Shown here one piece after another: positions 46,266-55,674 of a stretch of DNA of 64,000 bases. The translations under genes were made by a program, and so were the position numbers. Positions within the stretch are counted from its first letter, which is position 1; every line of letters starts with the position of its first letter. The notes beneath the pieces were generated by a model. The model did no database searches, was not told the DNA's origin, and saw only the letters and a program-made list of their open reading frames with translations. Origin of the DNA: Empedobacter tilapiae (GTDB lineage: Bacteria; Bacteroidota; Bacteroidia; Flavobacteriales; Weeksellaceae); the NCBI RefSeq assembly GCF_004785645.1, contig NZ_SRPE01000005.1, positions 248,001 to 312,000 of the forward strand, given 5' to 3'.

Positions 46266-47830
46266 TAATTAAAATCTTTGTTGTAAAAAGTTCCTCGATT
46301 TTCTTTTTGATTGATACTTTGCTCAATAATTAAATGTGCGACATCAACCAAATTTCGAAGTTCTAAAATTTTAGGTGAAACAATCGTAAAATAATAAATT
46401 TCTTTGACCATTTTTTCGATTTCATTGATACGATTCTGCGCAATTTGCAAACGATTATCACTTCGTACAATTCCTACCAATTCGCTCATCATCGCTTGTA
46501 ATTGTTTGCGCAAATAAGAAATCAATACTAATTCTTCTTGCACTTTCATACCTTCTTCGTTCCATTCTGGAAACTCAAAATTATAAATCGAAAATTCATT
46601 ATCATTTAATAAATCGACCGTTTTTAACGCTGCACGATGACCAAAAACCATTGCTTCTAACAACGAATTTGACGCCAATCGATTTGCGCCATGTAAACCT
46701 GTATTAGAACATTCACCAACCGCAAACAAATTCTCGATAGATGTTTTTCCTTCTAAATCGACGTCAATTCCACCGCATAAATAATGTGAAGCTGGAACAA
46801 CCGGAACCAATTCGGTAAACATATCATAGCCTTCGGATTTACATTTTTCGTAAATATTTGGGAAATGTTCCAAGAATTTTTCTTTCTCTAAATGTCGACA
46901 ATCGATATAAACATAATCATCTCCGCTCAATTTCATTTCGTTGTCAATCGCACGCGCCACAATATCACGCGAAGCCAATTCTTCACGTTCATCATATTTG
47001 TGCATAAACAATTCTCCATCTTTCGTACGCAATTTCGCACCAAAACCACGAACAGCTTCCGAAATCAGAAATAACTGTCCATCAAATTCGCTGTAAAAAG
47101 CCGTTGGATGAAACTGAATAAATTGCATTCCCGAAACGGTTGCTTTCGCTCGTCGAGCCAAACCAATTCCATCCCCAGTTGCAATAATTGGATTCGTCGT
47201 ATTTTTATAAACATGACCAACTCCGCCTGTTGCTAACAAAGTTACTTTGGCTAAATGTTGCTCAACTTTATCAGTATTCAAATCTAAAATATATGCGCCA
47301 AAACATGTAGTTTTCTGTGCTATATCACGATTCAAATGATGTTCTGTAATCAAATCTACCACAAAATGATGCGTAAAAACTTGAATATTTGGATATTCTT
47401 TGATCGCTTCTAACATCGCACGCTCAATTTCCCAACCTGTCACATCTTTGTGATGAACAATTCGGTTTTCGGTATGTCCGCCTTCACGACCAAGGTCGTA
47501 AATTCCTTCGTTATTTTTATCGAAACGAACACCCCAATTTATAATTTCATTAATGCGTTCTGGCGCTTCTTTTACGACAACCTCAACAGCCTCTAACTTA
47601 CACAAACCATCTCCTGCACGAAGCGTATCTTCGATATGTTTCTCGAAACTATCTTTCTCGAAATCGCTCACAACGGCGACTCCGCCTTGCGCATATTTGG
47701 TATTAGTTTCGTCTTTATTTGCTTTGGTTACAATGGTAATTTTTGCATCAGGATTTCGAATCGCGATTTTCAAAGCATACGAAAGTCCAGCAATTCCAGA
47801 ACCAATGACTAAAACATCTTGAATAGCCAT
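46265..47830 (-). CDS. nadB: L-aspartate oxidase
   Basis: 521 aa. N-terminal FAD-binding GSGIAGLSYA (10-19), TKYAQGGVAVV, substrate-region HHKDVTGWEIERAM and FVQFHPTAFYS (fumarate reductase/succinate dehydrogenase fold), and GECSNTGLHGANRLASNSLLEAMVFG. Oxidises L-aspartate to iminoaspartate, the first step of quinolinate formation. One-base overlaps with nadA upstream and the TonB-C-like gene downstream. Confidence 0.97.
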   Translation of the reverse strand: MAIQDVLVIGSGIAGLSYALKIAIRNPDAKITIVTKANKDETNTKYAQGGVAVVSDFEKDSFEKHIEDTLRAGDGLCKLEAVEVVVKEAPERINEIINWGVRFDKNNEGIYDLGREGGHTENRIVHHKDVTGWEIERAMLEAIKEYPNIQVFTHHFVVDLITEHHLNRDIAQKTTCFGAYILDLNTDKVEQHLAKVTLLATGGVGHVYKNTTNPIIATGDGIGLARRAKATVSGMQFIQFHPTAFYSEFDGQLFLISEAVRGFGAKLRTKDGELFMHKYDEREELASRDIVARAIDNEMKLSGDDYVYIDCRHLEKEKFLEHFPNIYEKCKSEGYDMFTELVPVVPASHYLCGGIDVDLEGKTSIENLFAVGECSNTGLHGANRLASNSLLEAMVFGHRAALKTVDLLNDNEFSIYNFEFPEWNEEGMKVQEELVLISYLRKQLQAMMSELVGIVRSDNRLQIAQNRINEIEKMVKEIYYFTIVSPKILELRNLVDVAHLIIEQSINQKENRGTFYNKDFN

Positions 47831-48834
47831 TATTTTATTTTTTCTGATAAATCTAACATTCTATTAATTGCAGCTAATGCTTTCACTCGCAATTCTTCTT
47901 CAATTTGGATTTCTGGCAATTCATATTTCATGCACAGATATAATTTTTCTAATGTTGATAATTTCATGTAAAAACATTCAGAACAATTACATGATTCATC
48001 TTGAACCAAAGCAGGAATTAATGTTTTATTCGGCGCAAGTTTTTGCATTTCGTGTAAAATTCCTTCTTCTGTTGCCACAATAAATTCTTGCGCATCATTT
48101 TCTACCACATAATCTAACAAACGAGAAGTTGAACCAATAAAATGTGCGAATTTCAATAAATCTTCTTGCGCTTCTGGATGCACAATTAATTTTGCATTTG
48201 GATGATCGGCCATTTGTTGCGCAATTCTTTCCAAAGAGAAAGCTTCGTGTACGATACAAGCACCGTCCCACAAAATCATGTTGCGATTACAAACTTGATT
48301 TAAGTATCGACCTAAATTACGATCTGGTGCAAAAATAATTTCTTGATCTTCTGGCAACGAATTAATAATCGCTTCCGCATTCGAAGAAGTCACAATAATA
48401 TCTGATTCTGCTTTAACACCCGCATCACAATTGATATAACTTACCACAATTGCATTTGGATGTTGCTCACGTAAACCACGCAAACCTTCTGCCGAACAAG
48501 AATCTGCCAAAGAACAACCTGCTTTTGTATCTGGTAAAACAACTTTTTTGGTTGGATTAACAATTTTTGCAGCTTCTGCCATAAAATGAACACCACAAAA
48601 AACAATCATATCAGCTTCAGTTTTTGCAGCTGCACGAGCCAATTGCAATGAATCGCCTAAATAATCTGCTAAATCCTGAATTTCTCCTGACTGATAATAA
48701 TGCGCCAAAATCACCGCATTTTTCTCTTTGCGTAATTTATTGATTTCCGCAATCAAATCGGTTCCTTTCGGTATTTCTACATCCAAATAACCTTTATAAT
48801 CTAACTTTTCTATCGCTTGTTCTAATGTATTCAT
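47830..48834 (-). CDS. nadA: Quinolinate synthase
   Basis: 334 aa. Condenses iminoaspartate with dihydroxyacetone phosphate to quinolinate through a 4Fe-4S cluster. Seen: ILAHYYQSGEIQDLADYLGDSL, VFCGVHFMAEAAKI, GCSLADSCSAEG, and DESCNCSECFYMKLSTLEKLY with the clustered cysteines near the C-terminus. Overlaps nadB by one base; 12 bases follow the peptidase gene. Confidence 0.97.
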   Translation of the reverse strand: MNTLEQAIEKLDYKGYLDVEIPKGTDLIAEINKLRKEKNAVILAHYYQSGEIQDLADYLGDSLQLARAAAKTEADMIVFCGVHFMAEAAKIVNPTKKVVLPDTKAGCSLADSCSAEGLRGLREQHPNAIVVSYINCDAGVKAESDIIVTSSNAEAIINSLPEDQEIIFAPDRNLGRYLNQVCNRNMILWDGACIVHEAFSLERIAQQMADHPNAKLIVHPEAQEDLLKFAHFIGSTSRLLDYVVENDAQEFIVATEEGILHEMQKLAPNKTLIPALVQDESCNCSECFYMKLSTLEKLYLCMKYELPEIQIEEELRVKALAAINRMLDLSEKIK

Positions 48835-48846
48835 TTGTGAGTGATT

Positions 48847-49965
48847 TTATTTTATACCTAGTTGCTTTTTCACTTCTTTTGACAATGCATCTTTGTGCAC
48901 TGTAAAAGCAATTGACTTCATTCTGAAAAATGGTTTCGACATATAAATATGTCCATTATTTCCTAAATCTGTTGTTCCCCAAGAATTTTTCACATCATAA
49001 TATTGATTTCCCAATTGATCTTTCAAAATTCCTGTAATATGCATTAAATGATCGTCCTCTGTCGAATAATCTTCAAAAGCCGCTTGACGCTCATCAGTAG
49101 ATACCCATTTTTCAGGTAAAATCTGAACAAAATAATCAGATTCTAAACCTTCTGAAGGCCAAATTGCCATTCCATATTTTTTAGAAAATGTTTTTTCCGA
49201 AACATCTGTATCAAAAGCTGCTGTATATCCTTTATATAATGCTTCGTCCAAAACTTTCATGTATTCATCTAATGGTAAATTATAATATGAACCATTTGAG
49301 AAATTATCTGGCACTTGTAAAATAAATTGTGAATAATATGGCGCTTGCTGAAAAGATGTTAATGTGACATAATCATCTGGATTAATTTTCAAAAATTTTG
49401 CAAATTCTTGTGGCGTATATTCTTTTCCTTCGAATTTAAATTTTGTCGGAGGAACACCTAATTTATCATCCAATTTTTGATCAAATTTTGATTTCCAATC
49501 TGCTGTTAAATATTTTTTAGGATTTTTTACAATCGAATCTAATCCAACTTTCAAATCCTTTACCAACATTTCGTGGTTATGTTTTACATCTGTTCCATTC
49601 GCAAAACCTGCATAAACTTCGTTTGGAACTAATCCATTTTTACGAACCGAGTTTAATACATCATGCGACAAACCTCCTTCACTAAATTGCGCTTTTCCTT
49701 GGCGATATACATAATTATAAGCTTTTACAGGATAAGTAAAACGTACATTATACATTTCTGATAAATCGACATCTTTTCCCGTCAAACGCTTCACTTCCGA
49801 TTCTAAAAAAGAAGTTGTAGAAAATGACCAACATGTTCCTGTTTTTCCTTGCGAAATAATAGGAAGCGCAGAATTATTAACTAATTCTTTGAATTTGAAA
49901 GGTGTTTCTTGTGCCGAAACCAACATACTTACAAAAGCGATGCTAGCAAATATATATTTTTTCAT
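48847..49965 (-). CDS. C1-family (papain-like) cysteine peptidase, bleomycin hydrolase/PepC-type
   Basis: 372 aa from the ATG at 49965 (a TTG eight codons earlier is not used). Signal peptide 1-18 (MLVSAQ). Active-site motif GKTGTCWSFS with Cys45 and Gln39, then DLSEMYNVRF; catalytic His in DDHLMHITGIL and Asn in KNSWGTTD. Likely periplasmic peptidase. First gene of the transcript with nadA, nadB and nadC (12-base gap to nadA), an unusual partner for NAD genes. Confidence 0.9.
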   Translation of the reverse strand: MKKYIFASIAFVSMLVSAQETPFKFKELVNNSALPIISQGKTGTCWSFSTTSFLESEVKRLTGKDVDLSEMYNVRFTYPVKAYNYVYRQGKAQFSEGGLSHDVLNSVRKNGLVPNEVYAGFANGTDVKHNHEMLVKDLKVGLDSIVKNPKKYLTADWKSKFDQKLDDKLGVPPTKFKFEGKEYTPQEFAKFLKINPDDYVTLTSFQQAPYYSQFILQVPDNFSNGSYYNLPLDEYMKVLDEALYKGYTAAFDTDVSEKTFSKKYGMAIWPSEGLESDYFVQILPEKWVSTDERQAAFEDYSTEDDHLMHITGILKDQLGNQYYDVKNSWGTTDLGNNGHIYMSKPFFRMKSIAFTVHKDALSKEVKKQLGIK

Positions 49966-49983
49966 TTGTGTTTGTATAGATTC

Positions 49984-49991
49984 CAAAAGTA
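49984..49991 (-). promoter_or_regulatory. -7 box of the peptidase-nadABC operon
   Basis: TACTTTTG on the minus strand, about 18 bases before the ATG. No convincing -33 element. Confidence 0.5.
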
Positions 49992-50180
49992 AAGTTATTT
50001 TATGAAGTTTTCATCTAAAACGGCTCCAAATTGAATGTTTCTTAATTAGAAAAATTATTTCAGAATTTATAATATTTCACTTTTCAAACAAATTATAAAT
50101 CAAATCAGTATAAATATTCAATTTTTATTCATCTTAAAATTAATTTTCGTGAAAATGCCATAAATGACTCAAAAACCTAT

Positions 50181-50188
50181 TAACTTTG
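50181..50188 (+). promoter_or_regulatory. -7 box of the UMP synthase gene
   Basis: TAACTTTG, 16 bases before the ATG, predicting a leader of about 12 nt. A -33 TTG is not evident. Confidence 0.5.
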
Positions 50189-50204
50189 CTCAAACATTAC
50201 ACAG

Positions 50205-51560
50205 ATGCAACCAAGAGAAGATTTTTTATTGAAAGCTTACGAGCTGGGAATTATAAAATTCGGAAATTTTACTTTAAAAAGTGGTATAGAATCTCCTTTC
50301 TATGTCGATTTAAGACCTTTAGCTTCGAGTCCACAATTACTAAAAACTTTAGCAAATAACTTATTAGATTTAGTTGAAGATGTAGAATACGACTTGATTT
50401 GTGGTGTGCCTTATGCAGCTTTGCCAATGGCGACCACAATGAGTTTAACATCGAATATTCCTTTGATTATCAAACGTAAAGAAAACAAAGGTTACGGTAC
50501 TAAACGTATGGTAGAAGGTGTTTTTACGGAAGGACAATCTTGTCTTTTGGTAGAAGATGTAATTACTTCTGGACAATCTTTGTTGGAAACGATTGATCAA
50601 GTTGAGCGCGAAGGTTTACGTGTAAAAGATTTGGTTGTTGTATTGGATCGTGCACAAGGTGGTTCTGAAAAATTAAAAGAACAAGGTTATAATGTGAAAA
50701 CGTTATTTACAATTCACGAAGTAATCGATATTTTACATAAATATCATCGTTTAAGTGATGATGAAGCAAAAAAAATCAAAGACTTTTTGGCTTTACCACC
50801 AGAAGCGGTTCCTGCAAAACAACGTATTGCATTGGAGAACAAAAAAATTGTTCATCCAGTTGGGAAGCGTTTGGTAGAATTAGCGTTGAAAAAACAATCT
50901 AACTTAATTGCTTCTGCAGATTTAATCACTTCTGATGAAATTATTGATTTTGCAAAAAAAGTTGGTGATCATATTGTTGCATTAAAATTACATTCAGATA
51001 TTATCCAAGATTTTTCGGATAACTTAATTGTTGAGTTGAAAAAAATCGCGCGTGAAAAAGAATTCTTATTATTCGAAGATCGCAAATTTGGAGATATTGG
51101 AAATACGCAAGAATTACAATTCAAGAAATCGATTTACAAAATTTCTGATTGGGCAGATTTAGTAACTGTTCATCCAATTGGAGGTTTAGAATCGTTAAAA
51201 GTTTTCGAAAACACAGGTGTTATCACAATTGTTGAAATGTCTTCGAAAGGAACGTTGACTGATGATTATTACTTTACAAAAGCAATTAATGTTTCGGAAC
51301 AATCTGGAAATGTTTTAGGATCTGTTGCACAACGCCAAGTTCCTGATAACTTGTTATTATTTACACCTGGAGTTAATATTTCTTCGACTGGAGATAGCAA
51401 AGGACAACAATACAATACACCAGAATTGGTTTTCAAAAATTACCATACCGATTTTATGATTGTTGGTCGTGGAATTTACAAAGCTGTGGATGTAAAAACT
51501 GCTGCAAAAGAATACCAAACATTAGGTTGGATTTCTTACCTACAAAGTTTGAATAACTAG
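50205..51560 (+). CDS. Bifunctional orotate phosphoribosyltransferase/orotidine 5'-phosphate decarboxylase (UMP synthase)
   Basis: 451 aa with OPRT (about 1-195, PRPP loop LVEDVITSGQS at 115-125) fused N-terminally to ODC (about 215-451). The ODC catalytic tetrad is visible: K261 and D265 in KLHSD, D292-K294-D297 in DRKFGD. The sequence, notably VEMSSKGTLT and FTPGVN, and the OPRT-ODC order resemble the eukaryotic UMPS enzyme. It performs the last two steps of UMP synthesis. Eukaryote-like type in a bacterium is unusual (see findings). Confidence 0.95.
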   Translation: MQPREDFLLKAYELGIIKFGNFTLKSGIESPFYVDLRPLASSPQLLKTLANNLLDLVEDVEYDLICGVPYAALPMATTMSLTSNIPLIIKRKENKGYGTKRMVEGVFTEGQSCLLVEDVITSGQSLLETIDQVEREGLRVKDLVVVLDRAQGGSEKLKEQGYNVKTLFTIHEVIDILHKYHRLSDDEAKKIKDFLALPPEAVPAKQRIALENKKIVHPVGKRLVELALKKQSNLIASADLITSDEIIDFAKKVGDHIVALKLHSDIIQDFSDNLIVELKKIAREKEFLLFEDRKFGDIGNTQELQFKKSIYKISDWADLVTVHPIGGLESLKVFENTGVITIVEMSSKGTLTDDYYFTKAINVSEQSGNVLGSVAQRQVPDNLLLFTPGVNISSTGDSKGQQYNTPELVFKNYHTDFMIVGRGIYKAVDVKTAAKEYQTLGWISYLQSLNN

Positions 51561-51584
51561 AATTTAAACAAATTTCAAAAATAT

Positions 51585-51614
51585 AAAAGCAAGCTCTTGT
51601 AGCTTGCTTTTTGT
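51585..51614. terminator. Bidirectional terminator
   Basis: Stem arms 51585-51595 and 51601-51611, 5-nt loop, T-run; between convergent genes. Confidence 0.85.
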
Positions 51615-51621
51615 TTTTTAT

Positions 51622-52197
51622 TTATCTTAACATTCTAGTTTTCTTAACTCCTGATTTCAAGAAAAATTCATTTAATAAATTCATTTTCTGCATACATTCA
51701 TCACCTAAGTCAATTTCTTTATTACTTGACCTAAAAGCATTACAGTCAAAACATATTTCAATATACTCTAACAAATTATCATCTTTGTCTAAAAACAATA
51801 TAGCATTATTAGGCATATAACACCCTGAAGACATGCGAACATTTACATCTTTCAAGTATCCATAATTAAAAATTAGATTAGTTAATTCATCTTTTTGAGA
51901 AGAATTTAGTTCAACATAATCTTCAAATCTTGATTTATCAAACAACGATTTATCCTCTTCCATACTTACAAAATAACTCCACATTTCACCACCTGCAACA
52001 CCTGGTTTTTGTTGATGATACGTTGCTAAAACTATTTTTTCTGATATATTATAAGGATAAATTTTATTTCTTTCAGTAACAGTTAATTTATCTTGTTTTA
52101 CACAAGACATATTTTTATAAAACAACTTTTCTTTGTACTGACTTCCACAACTTGTTAATATAAAAAATCCTATTAGTAAAATACTGTATCTACTCAT
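51622..52197 (-). CDS. Lipoprotein of unknown function
   Basis: 191 aa. Signal ends LTSC (lipobox Cys about 17). The rest has no motif I recognise; it contains several Cys (NMSCVKQ, SSGCYMP, CFDCNAF) that might pair. It overlaps the preceding M28 peptidase gene by one base and so is co-translated. Confidence 0.7.
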   Translation of the reverse strand: MSRYSILLIGFFILTSCGSQYKEKLFYKNMSCVKQDKLTVTERNKIYPYNISEKIVLATYHQQKPGVAGGEMWSYFVSMEEDKSLFDKSRFEDYVELNSSQKDELTNLIFNYGYLKDVNVRMSSGCYMPNNAILFLDKDDNLLEYIEICFDCNAFRSSNKEIDLGDECMQKMNLLNEFFLKSGVKKTRMLR

Positions 52198-53648
52198 TAC
52201 TTCAACACAAATTTATGCGAAACACTATTTCCATTATAATCTTGAATAGTTGCTACATAAAATCCTGCTGTTAAACTAGAAAGATTTACACTTCCATTAG
52301 AATTTTCAGTATTTATAGTTTTAATCATTCCTCCTGTTGCATCAATAATTTTGATCGAAATTGGTGATTTAAAATTTAGTTGATAATTCAATGTTTTATT
52401 TGAAACATAAATTTTAGACGAATTTTTATCAAAATCTTTTGTACCTAAAGTCGAGGTTTTAGCAGCTTCAACTATATATTCTATCCCTAATTTTGTAAAC
52501 TTAGCTGCATGCGTAGAAGTATTTCCCATTGTCTCGTATGTATCATTTACAGAATGTATATAAGGATTATCCTCATCCATTTTAGCTTCAAAAGGGATCG
52601 TAGCTGCGTAACCATTTTCATACCAACTAAAATGGTCAGAGCATCCATAACCACATTTTGATGTATCATACGTAAATTGATGTAAACCAGTTTTATTGTA
52701 CGTGTCCATCAATTGCATCAAAAATGAATTGAGATTTGTGTCACAATAATAATCAGTCATTAATACAATATCCTTTGTAGAACCTTTGTAGTTTGTCATA
52801 TCAAATTGCACATAACCAATTACATTTTTTTTATCTTCTGCATATTTTCTAGCAATTTCTCCAGATCCAACCAATCCAATTTCTTCAGCTGCGTAAGCCA
52901 TAATTTCAGTTGTACGCTGTGGCTTGAAGTTATTTTTTAACAATACACGCAAAACTTCTGTAATGGTTGCAATTCCAGATGCATTATCATCTGCTCCCGG
53001 AGCAAAGGATTGATCTCCAATCCATCCTATTGTAGAATCAGCATGACCACCGATTATCACATATTCGTCTTGTTTATCGCTTCCATTCATCGTTAATATT
53101 AACGATTTCATTGGAGTATTAACATGATCAACTATTTTTACAGTAACATCTGTTCTTCCAGCATCTACAATCATTTTTTCCCAAATCTCTTTTATTTTCA
53201 AAATGGCTTCATTTGCTTCTTTTCGAGTATGATAACGCGTTTTAAAACCTTCTAGAAGTAAAATTGTTTTTTCAATTTCTTTTACATCAACATCATTCAA
53301 CGCTTTAGTAATAAAAGCCTGTTCTGTAATTGTATAATTGAACGGAACTTTCTTTTGAAAAACTCTTTCTTGAAGTGATTGAATAGCTTCTTCTTTTGAA
53401 TTTCTAAAAATATAACCATGTCCATGAGCAAACCTATTATGTAAACTCTCTGCAATTTCAGGGTGAAAATAGATTACAGACATATCATCTTTCGAAGAGA
53501 TAATTCTAATTGAATCTGGTTTATTTTTTTGTAAAAAAGTTGCAGATTTTGTTTCCATTGTTGCATAAACAAAATCTTTATCTATTTGAGCAAAAGAAAA
53601 AATTCCATTTAAAAAAAACGGTGTAAGAAGTAAAAGTTTATTCTTCAT
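52197..53648 (-). CDS. M28-family metallopeptidase with T9SS type A sorting domain
   Basis: 483 aa. Signal peptide (GIFSFAQ). Zinc residues of M28 aminopeptidases are seen in GGHADS (His), PGADDNASG (Asp), YAAEEIGLVG (Glu pair), VQFDMTNY (Asp) and YIHSVNDTYE (His). The C-terminal segment NYQLNFKSPISIKIIDATGGMIKTINTENSNGSVNLSSLTAGFYVATI and end HKFVLK is a T9SS type A sorting domain. An exported, surface-bound peptidase. Promoter 53672-53701 in front; lipoprotein gene coupled behind. Confidence 0.92.
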   Translation of the reverse strand: MKNKLLLLTPFFLNGIFSFAQIDKDFVYATMETKSATFLQKNKPDSIRIISSKDDMSVIYFHPEIAESLHNRFAHGHGYIFRNSKEEAIQSLQERVFQKKVPFNYTITEQAFITKALNDVDVKEIEKTILLLEGFKTRYHTRKEANEAILKIKEIWEKMIVDAGRTDVTVKIVDHVNTPMKSLILTMNGSDKQDEYVIIGGHADSTIGWIGDQSFAPGADDNASGIATITEVLRVLLKNNFKPQRTTEIMAYAAEEIGLVGSGEIARKYAEDKKNVIGYVQFDMTNYKGSTKDIVLMTDYYCDTNLNSFLMQLMDTYNKTGLHQFTYDTSKCGYGCSDHFSWYENGYAATIPFEAKMDEDNPYIHSVNDTYETMGNTSTHAAKFTKLGIEYIVEAAKTSTLGTKDFDKNSSKIYVSNKTLNYQLNFKSPISIKIIDATGGMIKTINTENSNGSVNLSSLTAGFYVATIQDYNGNSVSHKFVLK

Positions 53649-53671
53649 TAAAAATCATATTAGTGTATTAA

Positions 53672-53701
53672 CAAATATATGATTTTTAAACTTTTATCCA
53701 A
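53672..53701 (-). promoter_or_regulatory. Promoter of the M28 peptidase gene
   Basis: TTG (at 53699-53701 on the minus strand), 19-base spacer, then TATATTTG: a good -33/-7 pair. Confidence 0.6.
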
Positions 53702-53712
53702 TTTATTAAAAT

Positions 53713-53741
53713 AAAAAAAATCCATCTAATGATGGATTTTT
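53713..53741 (-). terminator. Terminator of trmB
   Basis: Stem arms 53716-53726 and 53731-53741, 4-nt loop, minus-strand T-run. Confidence 0.83.
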
Positions 53742-53743
53742 AA

Positions 53744-54421
53744 TTAATATTTTAATTGAAATTTTATATAAGTAATCTTTTTACCTTCTTCCAAAAACTT
53801 CGATTCGTAGTATGTCTGTACTTCCGTTACAATTGCAGGAATATCCGAATGATCTGGATGATAAACATCGTGTGTAGAACGAATCACCTCATGTCCTTCT
53901 ATGTGAATAACACCATGTGTATACCCATGTAAAAATTCAGAATCTGTTTTCAAGTTTACTGTTCCTTCTGGTTTCAGTATTTTATTGTAACGTCTCAAAA
54001 ATTCAGGATCTGTTAAACGATGTTTTGTTCTTCTATATTTTATTTGCGGATCGGGAAAAGTAATCCAAATTTCGCTCACTTCATTTTCTGCGAAAAGATG
54101 ATCGATGATTTCGATTTGAGTACGAAGAAATCCAGCATTTTCAATACCTTCATCCAAACAAGTCTTAGCACCACGCCAAAATCTTGATCCTTTAATATCT
54201 ACTCCGATAAAATTACGATCCTTATCACGACGTGCCATTGCAACTGTATATTCTCCTTTTCCACATCCAAGTTCTAACACAATTGGATTATCGTTCTTGA
54301 AAAATTTTTTGTTCCAATTTCCTTTTAATGCAAACTCATTAATCGCCTCTTCTCGTGTTGGTTGAACAACATTTTGAAAAGTTTTATTTTCGTTAAATCT
54401 TCTGATTTTATCTTTTCCCAT
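53744..54421 (-). CDS. trmB: tRNA (guanosine(46)-N7)-methyltransferase
   Basis: 225 aa. SAM-binding motif VLELGCGKGEYTVAMA (about 48-63), FIGVDIKGSRFWRGAK, and the TrmB signature EIWITFPDPQIKYRRTKHRLTDPEFL (about 117-142). Methylates G46 in the tRNA variable loop. Monocistronic. Confidence 0.97.
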   Translation of the reverse strand: MGKDKIRRFNENKTFQNVVQPTREEAINEFALKGNWNKKFFKNDNPIVLELGCGKGEYTVAMARRDKDRNFIGVDIKGSRFWRGAKTCLDEGIENAGFLRTQIEIIDHLFAENEVSEIWITFPDPQIKYRRTKHRLTDPEFLRRYNKILKPEGTVNLKTDSEFLHGYTHGVIHIEGHEVIRSTHDVYHPDHSDIPAIVTEVQTYYESKFLEEGKKITYIKFQLKY

Positions 54422-54524
54422 TTCGGATATATTTTGCGCGAAATTACGAGATTTTGATTAATCTAAAAAACTGTTCTGAAAACACATAAATATCATCAAA
54501 TAGTATTTATGTAAAAAGGTTTGT

Positions 54525-54532
54525 TATTTTTG
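54525..54532 (+). promoter_or_regulatory. -7 box of the four-TM protein gene
   Basis: TATTTTTG, 24 bases before the ATG; a -33 element is not seen. Confidence 0.4.
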
Positions 54533-54556
54533 TAGTGAAAAACTAAAATTAGAAAA

Positions 54557-54970
54557 ATGGATTTTATCAAACAATTTCATAGTGGCTGGGCTTATCTTGT
54601 GATTTTGATGGGCGTTATCTTTGTGATTTCAACATTAATTTATGCGATTTCTAAAAAAGATACAAACGCAACAATTAAAAAAATCGGGTTATTTACAACC
54701 ATTACTTTTCACGTTCAATTATTACTTGGATTAGTCTATTATATTATGATGTTTTCTGCTTTGGAACCATCAGGAATAATGAAAGATTCTGGTTTAAGAT
54801 TAACTTTTGTTGAACACCCTATGATGATGATTGCTGGTGTTGTATTTATGACTATTGCAAATGCGAAATTAAAACGTTCAACAACTGTACCCATGAATGT
54901 AACTATTTTTGCTATCATTGGATTAGTATGTATTTTAAGTAGAATTCCTTACCACGTTTGGTTTGCTTAA
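54557..54970 (+). CDS. Four-helix membrane protein, possibly cytochrome b-like
   Basis: 137 aa with four hydrophobic segments (about 9-29, 44-67, 84-104, 113-132). Single histidines lie in or next to the helices (FHSGW, TFHVQ, VEHPM, YHVWF), which could coordinate haem; related entries are sometimes called cytochrome B. The haem role is inference. Monocistronic with a terminator. Confidence 0.65.
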   Translation: MDFIKQFHSGWAYLVILMGVIFVISTLIYAISKKDTNATIKKIGLFTTITFHVQLLLGLVYYIMMFSALEPSGIMKDSGLRLTFVEHPMMMIAGVVFMTIANAKLKRSTTVPMNVTIFAIIGLVCILSRIPYHVWFA

Positions 54971-54990
54971 AACAAAAAATAAATTCATAA

Positions 54991-55022
54991 AAAAGAGTAT
55001 TAAGTCATTAATACTCTTTTTT
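54991..55022 (+). terminator. Terminator of the four-TM protein gene
   Basis: Stem arms 54991-55003 and 55008-55020, 4-nt loop, T-run. Confidence 0.85.
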
Positions 55023-55107
55023 ATATTTAAACATAATCTACAATTTTTTTATCTTAATTGCGTTTAGATATAATCCACTATAATTTGTTTTTAGGTTTTA
55101 AGAATCT

Positions 55108-55123
55108 TTGGCACTCGATTTGA
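55108..55123 (+). promoter_or_regulatory. Sigma-54-like promoter upstream of DUF6702 gene
   Basis: TTGGCAC (55108-55114) and TTGA (55120-55123) place GG and GA exactly ten bases apart, as in -24/-12 promoters. Predicted leader of about 17 nt. The same pattern precedes the DUF3108 gene at 30485. Confidence 0.45.
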
Positions 55124-55151
55124 AATGGATTAGTACAAACTAAGAAATAAA

Positions 55152-55625
55152 ATGAAATATATAAAACATCTATTCTCTTTACTTTTGGTTTTAATAACTT
55201 TTAACCTAAGTGCTCAAGATTTTCATACAGCAAATATCAAAGTTGATTATGAACAAGAAACAGGTACTTTAAACATAACAGCTCGTACATTTACAAATCA
55301 ATTAGAAAAAGCAGTTGGCGCTGATGTTTCAAACAAATCTAATTTCGAGAACAAGTTGAAAGCGTATGTAAATAGTAAAGTTGATGTCAAAGTAAATGGT
55401 AAAGCTCTAGGGACTTCTTATTATGGTTATCAGGTAAATGATAAATCTACACGAGTTTTCTTTAAGTTTGATAAAATTTCTGATATCAGCTCGATAGAAC
55501 TAAAAGTGGCTTTGTTGACAGATATTTTTAATGATCAACAAAACATTGTAACTTTTGATGTCAAAAATAAAAAAGACACAAAAGTATTAACAGGAAATAA
55601 CGACACCGTAAAGATGTCCTTCTAA
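55152..55625 (+). CDS. DUF6702-family exported protein
   Basis: 157 aa. Signal peptide 1-21 (NLSAQ). The rest is a beta-rich domain: DFHTANIKVDYEQETGTLNITARTFTNQLEKAV and KALGTSYYGYQVNDKSTRVFFKFDK, matching the DUF6702 family. Periplasmic; function unknown. Ends in a terminator shared with the convergent PBP4 gene. Preceded by a sigma-54-like promoter. Confidence 0.8.
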   Translation: MKYIKHLFSLLLVLITFNLSAQDFHTANIKVDYEQETGTLNITARTFTNQLEKAVGADVSNKSNFENKLKAYVNSKVDVKVNGKALGTSYYGYQVNDKSTRVFFKFDKISDISSIELKVALLTDIFNDQQNIVTFDVKNKKDTKVLTGNNDTVKMSF

Positions 55626-55631
55626 TAAAGC

Positions 55632-55664
55632 AAAAGCCTTCCGAAATCGGAAGGCTTTTTTATT
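55632..55664. terminator. Bidirectional terminator
   Basis: A 13-bp stem (arms 55632-55644 and 55647-55659) with a very short loop and T-run, between convergent genes. Confidence 0.85.
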
Positions 55665-55674
55665 TCAAATACGT

